A DNA stretch of 37,988 nucleotides from 2-01-FULL-33-17 sp964474375 (GTDB lineage: Bacteria; Patescibacteriota; Minisyncoccia; Phycocordibacterales; UBA9973), in assembly GCA_964474375.1 (NCBI GenBank), contig CAYYSG010000004.1, forward strand, positions 1-37,988. The letters run 5' to 3'. The notes below the pieces were generated by a model that saw nothing but the letters and a program-made list of their open reading frames with translations, searched no databases and was not told the origin of the DNA. Shown in pieces: positions 7,073 to 15,392 of this stretch (the first letter of the stretch is position 1; every line of letters begins with the position of its first letter). The position numbers were made by a program, and so were the translations under genes.

Positions 7073-9095
7073 CAAGGGCGGGGTTGTCGAAGAGGCGATG
7101 GAACTCTTCCAAGAGGCGCAGGAAGCGTGGTCGCCCATGCAAACCGAGGGGCTGAATGACGCCCGCTTCGCTTTGCTGGGTGAACAGTGGCCGTATGAGA
7201 TCGAAAACGACCGGCTTCGCCAAGGCCGTCCGGTTCTGACCATGAACCACATGCCTAAGTTCATTCGTCAGGTGACGAACGACGCACGCATGAACAAGCC
7301 GCAGGTGAAGATCAGGCCCGTTGATAGCAACGCCGATCAGAAGATTGCGGAGGTCTACGGGGGGTTGATTCGCCAGATCGAAAGCAGTTCCGACGCAGAT
7401 ATTGCCTATGACACCGCCGCGTTCTGCGCGGTCACGCAGGGTATTGGCTATTGGCGCATCGATATTGATTACGCGACCAACGACAGCTTCGATTATGACA
7501 TTAAGATCGGGCGCATCCCCAACCCGCTTTCGGTGGTGTTTGATCCCCTCAGTCAGGCCGGGGATGCTTCCGATTGGCGGTATTGCTTTGTCACAGAGGA
7601 AGTCGAAAAGAAAGAATTTGAGGCCCGTTTCCCCGACGCGGACACGGCGGGCTGGAAAGACAGCCCATGGCAGGAGACGTGGTTCTCCGGGAACATGGTC
7701 CGCCTTGCCGAGTATTGGCAGCGCAAGGAGGTGGAACGCAAGATTTGGCTGATGAGCGATGGCCAAGTCATTGACGAAGAAACCCTGTCCCGAGAGGACG
7801 TGCGCGCACAATTTGAAATGGCCGGGATTACTGCCGGCCAGAGCCGCGTTGTCCCGTCCTATGACGTGATCCACCGGCTGATGACCGGGGCCGAAGTCTT
7901 AGAGGAAAAGAAATGGGCCGGGTCGCTGATCCCGATTGTCCCGGTCTTTGGCGAGGAGTTTTGGATCGAGGGCCGCAGATATTGGCGGTCGCTGATTCAC
8001 CACGGCAAGGACGCACAGCGCAATTTCAATTACTGGCGATCGGCGGGGACCGAGCTAATCGCCCTCGCTCCAAAGGCTCCCTTCATCGGTAAGAAGGGCT
8101 TTATCGGCACCGGCCAGCAGGCGGAGAAATGGGGATCGGCCAACGCTGAAAGCCATGCCTTCCTTGAATACGACGGGGACACGCCCCCCGAGCGCACGCA
8201 GTTCGCAGGCGTTCCGGCTGGCGTTCTGCAAGAGGCCAACTTAGCCGCCGCCGACATGCGCGAAATCATCGGCATCAACTTGGCCGGGTTTGGCGTACAG
8301 GAGCAAGCGGGCGCTGAATCCGGCCGCGCGCTACGTATGCGCCGCACCGAAGGGGATATGGGCACCGCCCACTTCCACGACAACCTGATGCGGGCCGTGC
8401 GGTATTCGGGCCGGGTGATGGTTGAGCTTATCCCCAAGGTCTACAACACCGCCCGCACGCTGCGCGTTCTCGGTGACGACGGCGAACAGCACATGGTGCC
8501 TGTAAACCAGCCCGTGAACATGGGCGGGATGCAGATGACCTACGACATGACCGTGGGCAAATACGACGTGGCTGTGGACGTTGGCCCCAGCTTCACGACG
8601 CGGCGCGAGGAAGCCGCCGAAAGCATGACGGCGTTTATCCAAGCCTTCCCGCCCGCAGCGCCTTTGATGGTGGATGAGATTGCCAAGAACTCAGACTGGC
8701 CCGGCGCGGCCAAGATTGCCAAGCGCATGGAAGCGTTGTTGCCGCCCGAGGTTAAGGCGATGGAAACCGGACAGCCGCCACCCCCGCCGCAAGTGCCCCC
8801 TGAAGTCCAGGCGGAACAGGCTAAGGCTCAAGCCATGATGGCGATTAACCAGCAGAAGGCCCAGCAGGACTTTCAGCTTGAGACACAGCGGGCGCAGAAC
8901 CGGGCGCAGATCGAACGTGAGCAAGCCCAGGCCGACATTGCCGTGATGCAGATGAAGGCCCAGGCAGACATTGAAATCGAACGGCAAAAGGCTGGTGTTC
9001 AGATGGAACTAGAGCGCCAAAAGGCGCAGTTGCAGGCTGAACTGAAGGCCGTTGAATTTGCCATCAAACCCCGCAAGACCGGAGAAACCGAATGA
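7065..9095 (+). CDS. P22-type portal protein
   Basis: The 676-residue protein has the P22 gp1-type portal pattern: RFALLGEQWPYEIENDRLRQ, LTMNHMPKFIRQVTNDARMN and KPQVKIRPVDSNADQKIAE, then a long stem/crown region. From about residue 580 there is a Pro-rich hinge and a Gln/Ala coiled coil of about 90 residues (AQAMMAINQQKAQQDF, IEREQAQADIAVMQMKAQ), which matches the barrel of P22 portal. It forms the ring at the capsid vertex through which terminase pumps DNA. ATG 7,065 has GAGGG upstream; TTG 7,044 is a weaker alternative. Confidence 0.93.
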   Translation: MADKGGVVEEAMELFQEAQEAWSPMQTEGLNDARFALLGEQWPYEIENDRLRQGRPVLTMNHMPKFIRQVTNDARMNKPQVKIRPVDSNADQKIAEVYGGLIRQIESSSDADIAYDTAAFCAVTQGIGYWRIDIDYATNDSFDYDIKIGRIPNPLSVVFDPLSQAGDASDWRYCFVTEEVEKKEFEARFPDADTAGWKDSPWQETWFSGNMVRLAEYWQRKEVERKIWLMSDGQVIDEETLSREDVRAQFEMAGITAGQSRVVPSYDVIHRLMTGAEVLEEKKWAGSLIPIVPVFGEEFWIEGRRYWRSLIHHGKDAQRNFNYWRSAGTELIALAPKAPFIGKKGFIGTGQQAEKWGSANAESHAFLEYDGDTPPERTQFAGVPAGVLQEANLAAADMREIIGINLAGFGVQEQAGAESGRALRMRRTEGDMGTAHFHDNLMRAVRYSGRVMVELIPKVYNTARTLRVLGDDGEQHMVPVNQPVNMGGMQMTYDMTVGKYDVAVDVGPSFTTRREEAAESMTAFIQAFPPAAPLMVDEIAKNSDWPGAAKIAKRMEALLPPEVKAMETGQPPPPPQVPPEVQAEQAKAQAMMAINQQKAQQDFQLETQRAQNRAQIEREQAQADIAVMQMKAQADIEIERQKAGVQMELERQKAQLQAELKAVEFAIKPRKTGETE

Positions 9096-10048
9096 AATCC
9101 CGTGTTTTCGACGTGATCGACCTGATTGAATTTAAGCCGCGTAGCTGGTGCTTTGCCGAGCCCGATGCCGACATGGACCTGGGCGGTGGTGGAGAGGACA
9201 GCGACGAGCCGTCCGAAGAGGACATTCTGGCCGCCGTGGATGAGGATGGCGAAGGTTCTGAACCCGACGATGCCGACGAACTCGAAGAGGTTGAACTCGA
9301 TGAGAAGGACGGCAAGAAGAAGGTTAAGGTCACGAAGGGCTTTAAAGACCACCTTCTGCGCGAGGCGGATTATCGCCGCAAGACGCACGAAACGGCGGAG
9401 GAAAAGCGGAAGATCGAGGCCGAACGTGCCGCCTTGGCAGAGGAACGCAAACTCGTTTCGGCTTTTGACGACGAACGCGCCGAACTGAAGTCACTGGACA
9501 AGCGCCTTGCCGAATACGACGCCGTGACTATTGAGCAGTGGCAGGCATGGCACGAAAGCGACCCCGACGCGGCCCGCGCCGCCGAACGTGCTGAAACTTT
9601 GCTGCGTAAACAGCGCGAGAAGTTGTTGGGGTCCGTGAAAGAGAAATACGAAACCCTCACGGCCAAAGAGCGCGAGAAGGCTAAGGCTTGGGAGGAAGAA
9701 AACAGCAAAATCATCAAGGAAAAGGTCCCTGATTGGACCCCCGACAAAGCCAAGACGGTTGCCGAGCACATCGCGCCTAAGTTTGGGCTGAAGGTCGACG
9801 CTCTTGTGAGCATCAAGGACGCGGGCGTCATCGCGCTGCTCAACCACGTCTACAAGCAAGACAAGGCAATCGAAGCCGCGAGGGAAAAGGCCAAGGCCGC
9901 GCGCCGTGAAGGTGAGCCGACACCGGAGCCGGTCAAGAAAGCATCGGGTGGAAAGACCGGCGCACCGCTTGGCCCGAACGCTCACACCGTCAAAGCAAAC
10001 CCGGCTGCGTTCGACCGTGCGATTTCCAAGATGATGTACGGAGGTTAG
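9092..10048 (+). CDS. Scaffolding protein
   Basis: This 318-residue, strongly charged protein lies between portal and coat, the scaffold position in P22-like phages. It has an acidic stretch (about residues 28-75), then a long Glu/Lys/Arg/Ala helical region (AEEKRKIEAERAALAEERK; ERAETLLRKQREKLLGSVKE) and a basic C-terminus, where scaffolds usually bind coat. ATG overlaps the portal stop. Acidic N-terminus, coiled coils and position together make the call; no sequence motif is diagnostic. Confidence 0.82.
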   Translation: MKSRVFDVIDLIEFKPRSWCFAEPDADMDLGGGGEDSDEPSEEDILAAVDEDGEGSEPDDADELEEVELDEKDGKKKVKVTKGFKDHLLREADYRRKTHETAEEKRKIEAERAALAEERKLVSAFDDERAELKSLDKRLAEYDAVTIEQWQAWHESDPDAARAAERAETLLRKQREKLLGSVKEKYETLTAKEREKAKAWEEENSKIIKEKVPDWTPDKAKTVAEHIAPKFGLKVDALVSIKDAGVIALLNHVYKQDKAIEAAREKAKAARREGEPTPEPVKKASGGKTGAPLGPNAHTVKANPAAFDRAISKMMYGG

Positions 10049-10061
10049 CGCCCATAGTTGC

Positions 10062-10090
10062 ACTCGCGCGCAAAAGCGAGTAATATTTTT
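10062..10090 (+). terminator. Probable rho-independent terminator after scaffold gene
   Basis: ACTCGC (10,062-10,067) pairs with GCGAGT (10,076-10,081) across an 8-base loop and is followed by AATATTTTT. This is a short but standard intrinsic-terminator shape between scaffold and coat. It may lower read-through so that coat expression depends on the leader that follows. Confidence 0.55.
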
Positions 10091-10209
10091 GGCATCGGCG
10101 AGAAAGGCGTTTAGGCGGAGCCGCTAACCGTAACTGGGGAGGCCAAACCGTCCGCGCAAGATGAATCCCGAACTGTCTGTCAGTTCAACCCACAAGGGAT
10201 TCATCACTC
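10091..10209 (+). promoter_or_regulatory. Structured leader RNA, copy 1, in front of coat gene
   Basis: This non-coding stretch shares long blocks with 15,393-15,510: GAGAAAGGCGTTT, GAGGCCAAAC and CGCGCAAGATGAATCCCGAA. GATGAATCCC (10,160-10,169) pairs perfectly with GGGATTCATC (10,196-10,205), and an inner hairpin GAACTG/CAGTTC sits at 10,170-10,186. Upstream, GGCGG (10,114-10,118) can pair with CCGTCC (10,148-10,153) with one bulge. The AAGGGA that would serve as the coat ribosome site is partly inside the long stem, which suggests translational control. See findings for the covariation with copy 2. Confidence 0.7.
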
Positions 10210-11424
10210 ATGGCGAATACATTTCTCACGCCGGACATGATTACGCGCACTGCGCTGGTCATCCTGCACCAAGAAGCCCACTTCATCGGCAACATCAATC
10301 GTCAGTACGACGACAGCTTTGCCAAGGCTGGCGCGAAGATCGGGGACACGCTCCGCATCCGCCTGCCGAACCAGTATCAGGTCATCAGCGGCTCGACCTA
10401 CACCGACGTGGATCAGACCGAAATCTCGACCACGTTGACCATCGACACTTGGAAACAGGTCCCGATGTTCTTCGGTGATGCTGATTTGGCCCTGAAGATT
10501 CAGGACTTCACCCCGCGTTTCATCCAGCCCGCAACGGCTGCGATGGCGGCTTCCCTTGAGGCTTCTGCCTTGGAAATGGTGAAGGACGTTTACAACGTTA
10601 TCGAAAACATCGGCTCCAGCATGTCCTTGCGTCAGGTTCTCGACGCCAAGGTGAAGATGGAGCAAGACCTGACCCCAGCTGACGGCCGCTGGATCGCGCT
10701 TTTGCGTAATCAGGACCAAGCCGACCTCGTGAACGCCAATAAGGGCCTTTTCCAAGACGCTTCGGAGATTTCGAAGCAGTACAAAAAGGGCATGATGGGC
10801 GTGACGGGCGGTTATTCGTTCTACGCCACGACCCTCATGAACACCCACACCTCGGGCACCATGTCGGCCACGAATAACTACACGGTCAACACCTCGATCA
10901 CCCCGAGCGCCACGACCCCGACCACGACGCTCAACTTCCTCAACAACACCGGCCCGCACGGCACGTTGAAGGTGGGCGACGTGTTCACCATCACGGGCGT
11001 GAACAAGGTCCACCCGGAAACCAAGTCCGACCTGGGCGTGACCCAGCAGTTCGTAGTGACCGAGGATGTGGCGGCCGGATCGGCCCCGGCTGTGAAGATT
11101 GCCCCGGCGATCTACATGACGGGAGCCCGTCAGAACGTCACCGATGTACCGTTCGTCGGTAAAGCGGTGGTTAAGGTTGGCGCGCCGTCCTACGTCTACA
11201 AGCCCTCGCTGTTCTTCCACCCCGACGCGTTCACGTTTGCGACGGCGGACTTGGAATTGCCGCGCGGTGTGGACATGGCAAGCCGCCAGGAGAAGGACGG
11301 TATCTCCATGCGCTTGGTCCGCGACTTCGATCCGGTGTACAGCCGCATGATTACGCGTCTGGACGTGCTGGCTGGCAAGAAGGCCATTCGCCCTGCTTTG
11401 GCTGCTCAGGTTCTGAACGGCTAG
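10210..11424 (+). CDS. P22-type major coat protein
   Basis: The 404-residue protein begins MANTFLTPDMITRTALVILHQ and continues with GAKIGDTLRIRLPNQY and a beta-rich middle domain. The C-terminus (DLELPRGVDMASRQEKDGIS, VRDFDPVYSRMITRLDVLAG) is typical of the P22 gp5-like coat family with the HK97 fold. An inserted domain at about residues 215-300 (Thr/Asn/Gly rich, then VGDVFTITGVNKV) corresponds to the family's I-domain region. It follows the scaffold gene and is flanked by hairpins, consistent with separate high-level expression. Confidence 0.92.
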   Translation: MANTFLTPDMITRTALVILHQEAHFIGNINRQYDDSFAKAGAKIGDTLRIRLPNQYQVISGSTYTDVDQTEISTTLTIDTWKQVPMFFGDADLALKIQDFTPRFIQPATAAMAASLEASALEMVKDVYNVIENIGSSMSLRQVLDAKVKMEQDLTPADGRWIALLRNQDQADLVNANKGLFQDASEISKQYKKGMMGVTGGYSFYATTLMNTHTSGTMSATNNYTVNTSITPSATTPTTTLNFLNNTGPHGTLKVGDVFTITGVNKVHPETKSDLGVTQQFVVTEDVAAGSAPAVKIAPAIYMTGARQNVTDVPFVGKAVVKVGAPSYVYKPSLFFHPDAFTFATADLELPRGVDMASRQEKDGISMRLVRDFDPVYSRMITRLDVLAGKKAIRPALAAQVLNG

Positions 11425-11431
11425 TGAGGAC

Positions 11432-11467
11432 GGGGAGGGGCTCTAAACAAGCCTCTCCCCCTCTTTC
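11432..11467 (+). terminator. Strong hairpin terminator after coat gene
   Basis: GGGGAGGGGCT (11,432-11,442) pairs with AGCCTCTCCCC (11,450-11,460), an 11-bp stem with one G-U pair and a 7-base loop, followed by CTCTTTCC. It lies directly after the coat stop. The pyrimidine tract is weaker than a pure T run, so it may act as a partial terminator or as an mRNA 3' end stabiliser for the abundant coat message. Confidence 0.65.
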
Positions 11468-11478
11468 CAGGGGTCCGC

Positions 11479-12135
11479 ATGGCCTTTTCCACTTACGACG
11501 AACTACAGGCATCGTTGGCGCTGTGGCTTGACCGCGCCGACATGACCGCGCGTATCCCGGACTTCATTACGCTGTGCGAAAAGTCGATGAACCGGCTTTT
11601 GAAAACAGCGGAAATGGAGGTCGAGGCTTCGCTTGTCACTGTCGCGGACAATGCCAATGTCGCGTTGCCTACGGGCTATTCAGGTCTGCGTAGATTGCGG
11701 GGCAACATCAACGGGGTATGGCGGGATATTCAGATCCTTCCCCTCGAACCCAGCTTGGACAACGGCATTGTCGGCGCTCCGCCTGTGGCCGCGTCTATCG
11801 TTGGTAGCAACTTAAACTTCCGCCCCATCCCGAACGGGGCTTATCCGCTTCTCATCAACTACTACGCCAAATTCACACCGCTTTCCGACAGCGCGCCGAG
11901 CAACTGGATTCTGGACGAACACCCCGACGCGTATTTGTACGGGTCGCTGCTTCAGTCGGCCCCGTATCTCGGGACGGACAACCGCCTTTCGCTGTGGGCT
12001 GATGGGTTTAATTCGGTCATTCAGCAAATCAACGAAGAGGACGTGGATAAGCGGTTCCGCAACATGAAGCTGCGTGCTGACCCCGCGTTGACGTATCCGC
12101 GTCAGTTCAACGTCCGCACTGGTTGGGGGTACTGA
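11479..12135 (+). CDS. Head-tail adaptor (connector) protein
   Basis: The 218-residue product starts MAFSTYDELQASLALWLDRADM and continues RIPDFITLCEKSMNRLLKT, the pattern of podovirus adaptor proteins coded after the coat gene (SU10/P22 gp4-type head-completion role). Later parts include YYAKFTPLSD and LYGSLLQSAPYLGTDNRL, also typical. It should form a ring below the portal that connects to the tail hub. It ends in TGATG overlap with the next gene. Confidence 0.82.
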   Translation: MAFSTYDELQASLALWLDRADMTARIPDFITLCEKSMNRLLKTAEMEVEASLVTVADNANVALPTGYSGLRRLRGNINGVWRDIQILPLEPSLDNGIVGAPPVAASIVGSNLNFRPIPNGAYPLLINYYAKFTPLSDSAPSNWILDEHPDAYLYGSLLQSAPYLGTDNRLSLWADGFNSVIQQINEEDVDKRFRNMKLRADPALTYPRQFNVRTGWGY

Positions 12136-12383
12136 TGACCCTCACGATTTCCAACACCGCCCCGCCCTGGGCTGCGGACATGGCCCGCAAGATCGACGCG
12201 CTGATTGATGAAGCGCGACAGGGCCAGTTTGTGAGCCTGACGCCCTATGACGCAAGCGGAACCCTGCCGGACGCAACACGGAACACCAACAAATTCATCA
12301 TGATCCGCAACGCTTCGAGTGGGGCTCCGCTTGCCGTCAGTAATGGCGTGGACTGGATCGATACGACGGGAGCAACGCTCTAA
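12135..12383 (+). CDS. Small virion-region protein
   Basis: ATG 12,135 overlaps the adaptor stop. The 82-residue product (MTLTISNTAPPWAADMARKI...) has an N-terminal helix and a beta-rich end (KFIMIRNASSGAPLAVSNGVDWI). That end resembles segments of fibre proteins that display a sequence tag or bind a partner. It is probably a tail or fibre-associated structural protein; family not recognised. Confidence 0.6.
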   Translation: MTLTISNTAPPWAADMARKIDALIDEARQGQFVSLTPYDASGTLPDATRNTNKFIMIRNASSGAPLAVSNGVDWIDTTGATL

Positions 12384-13297
12384 TGGTTGATACGCCCTCA
12401 GACGGCTACGGCCTACGCCTTCAGGAGTTGGGTACCAACGTCGCGACGTGGGGCGACCCGAACCTGAATCAGCTTTTCACCTGCGTCGACCAGATGTTCG
12501 GGACCGTGAAGGGCATCACGGTTACGGGCAACTATACGATTACGTCCACGAACTATGTGTCCACGGCGGACAATAAAAACGCCGGGTGGAGTTTTAACGG
12601 CACGCTGGCGGCGGCATCCAACGTCATTGTCCCCGCGACGAATACGCGGTTTCACTTTGAGAACGCCACGACCGGAGGCTTCAGCCTGACGGCCAAGACC
12701 AGCGCGGGAACGGGCATCACGGTCCCTGCGGGCCGCATTGCTTACCTGCGCTGTGACGGTACCAATGTCGTCAATGCATTCCCGACGCACATGGGAACGA
12801 CGTTTACACCGTCTCTGCCGGGTGATGTGGCGAATGTGTCGTATGTGCAAGCGGCCATTGCAACGGCCTCTCTCCCGGCCACGGCTGGCACCGTGCTTGT
12901 GTCAGGGTCCGACACCACGGCGGGGTATATCTCCACGAAGATTGCGGGGGCGGGTGCGCTTTCGGTCGCGGTCACGAACCCCGGCGCGAATGAAACGCTT
13001 ACGCTCTCAGTCGGCTCCCTCGGCCTCACAGACGGCGGGACGATCAGCGGGGCGTCTGCTGTTGCGGTCAATACGAAGTACCTGTGTGACTTCACAGCGA
13101 CTTCTTACACCGTGACGCTGCCAGCGGCTCCGGCTGTAGGTGACATGATTCTTTTAACCAAGTTCGGCACCGGGTTGATGACGCTCGACCTCAATGGTCT
13201 GGACTTCAACGGATTGTCCAATAACCCCGTTTCGTCTGGTGAGGGGCAGTCATTGCTCCGATACACCGGCGCAACGCGTGGATGGGTGGAGTTGTAA
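12383..13297 (+). CDS. Tail fibre/spike-like protein
   Basis: The 304-residue product starts MVDTPSDGYGLRLQELGTNV ATWGDPNLNQ, the N-terminal attachment motif of many podovirus fibre proteins. It continues as a Thr/Ser/Gly/Ala-rich beta-structured shaft (TGNYTITSTNYVSTADNK; ISTKIAGAGALSVAVTNPG). The end (GLMTLDLNGLDFNG, LLRYTGATRGWVEL) resembles fibre tip domains. Start and stop overlap neighbours (TAATG), so adaptor and fibre genes form one translational unit. Confidence 0.75.
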   Translation: MVDTPSDGYGLRLQELGTNVATWGDPNLNQLFTCVDQMFGTVKGITVTGNYTITSTNYVSTADNKNAGWSFNGTLAAASNVIVPATNTRFHFENATTGGFSLTAKTSAGTGITVPAGRIAYLRCDGTNVVNAFPTHMGTTFTPSLPGDVANVSYVQAAIATASLPATAGTVLVSGSDTTAGYISTKIAGAGALSVAVTNPGANETLTLSVGSLGLTDGGTISGASAVAVNTKYLCDFTATSYTVTLPAAPAVGDMILLTKFGTGLMTLDLNGLDFNGLSNNPVSSGEGQSLLRYTGATRGWVEL

Positions 13298-13298
13298 G

Positions 13299-14342
13299 AT
13301 GGCGCTATTTACGGCGGGCGGCAAAGGCATCGCGCACTTCGTCCAGTTCTCCACTGCTGGCACGCGGGTTTTCCGCGCCAAGTATACCGGCTGGCACTAT
13401 GTTCAAGTAAAAGGGGCTGGTGCGGGTGGTGCGGCTGGCACAACGAACAGTTTGGGCGGCGGCGGTGGTGGTGGCGGTGAATACCGCGACGGCTGGGTTT
13501 TTCTAACTCAAGGGCAGACATACAACGCTGTTATCGGCGCTGGCGGTGCGGGCGGCGCGTCAACTGGTGCCGATGGCACGGACGGAGGGGCGTCGTCGTT
13601 CGGCGCGTTTATCACGGCAAACGGCGGTATTAAGGGGCTCGCGGCGGGTGGCGGCGGCGCTGGTGGAACGGGCGGCAGTAGCGCGAGCGTTTCCAACGGC
13701 GTGAACTATGACGGCGGCGACGGCGGCGCAGGTGCCGCAAAGGCCACAAACGGTTCGGCGGGTGGTGGCGGCGGTGCTCCGGGGACTCAGTTTGGACCGG
13801 GCGGCGATGGTGCTCCGGGCTTTGCTTCCGGCAACAACATGGCGGGTGGAAGCGGCGCTGGCTGTACTGGTTCGGCTGTCGTTGGAACGGCCAGCGGTTC
13901 TAGTCAGGGCGGCTTCCCGTATGCTACCGCGTCCGTGTCTACGGTTCCGCTCGCGGTCAACGTTGCGGTCGCCGCGCTTGGCGCGGGCACTTCGGCGGCG
14001 AGCACAGAAACCTTTATCAACATTCCCTACGGTCTCATGGCGATTGGGCCGAGCAACTATTTTTACGGTGCGGCGGGCATCGGTTCCGCTGGCCCTGGCG
14101 TTGCGGGCGGAATCTTCGGTGGCGGCTCTGGTGGCTACGGCACCAATACAGACAGCAATCGCCAGGGCGGCGCGGGTGGAATCTTCGGTGGCGGTGGCGG
14201 ATCGGTTATCGCTAACCAGAACAATGCCGCAGGTGGGCTTGCCGCAGGCGGTGGCGGGGGTAGCTGTTCCGGTGCGGCAGCGGCCCCAGGCGGCGCTGGC
14301 GGCGATGGCTACATTCTCATCGGTGAATTGGAGTCGCCATAA
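13299..14342 (+). CDS. Glycine-rich adhesin / receptor-binding tail protein
   Basis: After an N-terminal beta domain (about residues 1-45: IAHFVQFSTAGTRVFRAKYT, WHYVQVKGAGAGG), most of the 347 residues are Gly/Ala/Ser runs such as GGGGGGGGEYRDG, AGGAGGASTGADGTDGG and GGIFGGGGGS. They alternate with short variable segments. This is the style of glycine-rich phage adhesins whose poly-Gly-II sandwich presents variable recognition loops (T4-like gp38 type, by analogy). It probably decides host range. It starts 2 bases after the previous stop. Confidence 0.78.
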   Translation: MALFTAGGKGIAHFVQFSTAGTRVFRAKYTGWHYVQVKGAGAGGAAGTTNSLGGGGGGGGEYRDGWVFLTQGQTYNAVIGAGGAGGASTGADGTDGGASSFGAFITANGGIKGLAAGGGGAGGTGGSSASVSNGVNYDGGDGGAGAAKATNGSAGGGGGAPGTQFGPGGDGAPGFASGNNMAGGSGAGCTGSAVVGTASGSSQGGFPYATASVSTVPLAVNVAVAALGAGTSAASTETFINIPYGLMAIGPSNYFYGAAGIGSAGPGVAGGIFGGGSGGYGTNTDSNRQGGAGGIFGGGGGSVIANQNNAAGGLAAGGGGGSCSGAAAAPGGAGGDGYILIGELESP

Positions 14343-14764
14343 TGACCTGGGCGCAGATTATCGACGGCGTAGCTTGCAACCCCGTCACGACAGACCCCGC
14401 GCAATGCTTCACGGCGGCGTGGCTGGCAAGCAATCCTCCGTTCGTTGAAGCGCCGGATGGAACACTTCACGGCGCGCGGGACAATGGCGACGGGACTTTT
14501 ACAAATCCCACGCAGGGTGCGGCTACGGCCAGTTGGGATGAATTTGACTTTCGGCGGCGGTTCACGCGTGAAGAACGCAAGACGATCTTGGCCGCGTCTA
14601 AGGTCAACGATGATATCGCGGAGTTTGAGGCGCTTCTTCAAGCCGCAGGGCGGACCGGCACACGCATCCATGCGGATGACCCCGACTTAATCGACGGAGT
14701 GACAGCATTGGAAACCGGAGGCCTGATTGCTGAGGGGCGCGCCGCAGAGATTCTAGGTCTTTAG
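14342..14764 (+). CDS. Fibre-region accessory protein
   Basis: ATG overlaps the adhesin stop (TAATG). The 140-residue product starts MTWAQIIDGVACNPVTTDPA and has DGTLHGARDNGDGTF, then a helical C-terminal half (RFTREERKTILAASKVND; IAEFEALLQAAGRTG). Small proteins with this layout are often coded after fibre genes and annotated as fibre assembly or tail-associated. Its end overlaps, tail to tail, the opposite-strand sulfotransferase by 4 bases. Confidence 0.6.
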   Translation: MTWAQIIDGVACNPVTTDPAQCFTAAWLASNPPFVEAPDGTLHGARDNGDGTFTNPTQGAATASWDEFDFRRRFTREERKTILAASKVNDDIAEFEALLQAAGRTGTRIHADDPDLIDGVTALETGGLIAEGRAAEILGL

Positions 14765-15327
14765 GACGCGTTCATATGAGGCAGTCCCACGTCAGGCATT
14801 TCAGCTTCGCACGCCTCACAGAAGGCGCGGAGGAAGGCCTGCGGGTCTGTTTTCAGAAGGGCGTAATCGACAACGCGAAAGTCATGCTGATGGAAGTCTT
14901 TTTGGACGGCGGCAATGTCTGAGGCCGCAAAGAAGCCAAGTCCTCGCGGTAGGCCTTTAAGCATCCACGCTTTGAATGCCTCTAGCGTATCGGTGCGACC
15001 GGGATTGTTCTTGAGAAACTGAGCGTGAAACGACCTAAGCCTTTCCTCTGGATCGCGGTGGACAAACACCACAATCGAGGGGCCGAAAACATCGAGAAGC
15101 CTTTGAGAGATAACAGGAGCCGGAAACACTTCGAAGTCGCCAAGGATTTCAGCGGAGAGAATTAGACCTTCGCGGAATCCGCCCATGAGTTGAGGGGCCA
15201 CAGGTTCTCTACAAAGCGCCTTCGCCCATACCGGCTTGATGAGAAATGGACGCCCTAGTTTTGGGATGATCGCTTGTAATGATGTTGAGGCCGTCTTTGA
15301 CGGGCCGATGTGGAGAACGGGTTTCAT
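14761..15327 (-). CDS. Sulfotransferase-family protein
   Basis: The 188-residue product carries both PAPS-binding signatures of sulfotransferases. The 5'-phosphosulfate loop is LHIGPSKTASTSLQ at residues 5-18, and the 3'-phosphate motif is VFVHRDPEERLRSFHAQF at about residues 87-104, with the expected Arg and Ser. The family moves sulfate from PAPS to a hydroxyl or amine of a sugar, lipid or protein. ATG 15,327 has AGGG 7 bases upstream; GTG 15,348 would add 7 residues. At 188 residues it is somewhat short. It is the only opposite-strand gene inside the tail genes, as expected for a moron. Confidence 0.78.
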   Translation of the reverse strand: MKPVLHIGPSKTASTSLQAIIPKLGRPFLIKPVWAKALCREPVAPQLMGGFREGLILSAEILGDFEVFPAPVISQRLLDVFGPSIVVFVHRDPEERLRSFHAQFLKNNPGRTDTLEAFKAWMLKGLPRGLGFFAASDIAAVQKDFHQHDFRVVDYALLKTDPQAFLRAFCEACEAEMPDVGLPHMNAS

Positions 15328-15349
15328 GGGAAGCCCTAACGCTACCACA

Positions 15350-15376
15350 CCCTAAACCTTTTGCTCTAGGGCCGTT
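15350..15376 (+). terminator. Weak terminator-like hairpin
   Basis: CCCTA (15,350-15,354) pairs with TAGGG (15,367-15,371) across a 12-base loop, followed by CCGTTTTT. It sits before the second leader element, in the same relative place as the terminator before copy 1. Five pairs and a long loop make it only a candidate. Confidence 0.35.
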
Positions 15377-15392
15377 TTTAAGGTAAAAATAC

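Noticed and set aside
6999..7874. 291-codon antisense frame over the portal gene
   Set aside because: It is entirely opposite portal coding sequence, with no family resemblance or start signal.
10204..11220. 338-codon open frame antisense to the coat gene
   Set aside because: It is fully opposite a well-supported coat gene, has Val/His/Arg-rich shadow composition and no ribosome site; GC-rich codon bias explains it.
13708..14448. 246-codon frame overlapping the glycine-rich adhesin
   Set aside because: It reads Ala/Arg/Val-rich repeats created by the Gly codons of the real gene in a shifted frame.
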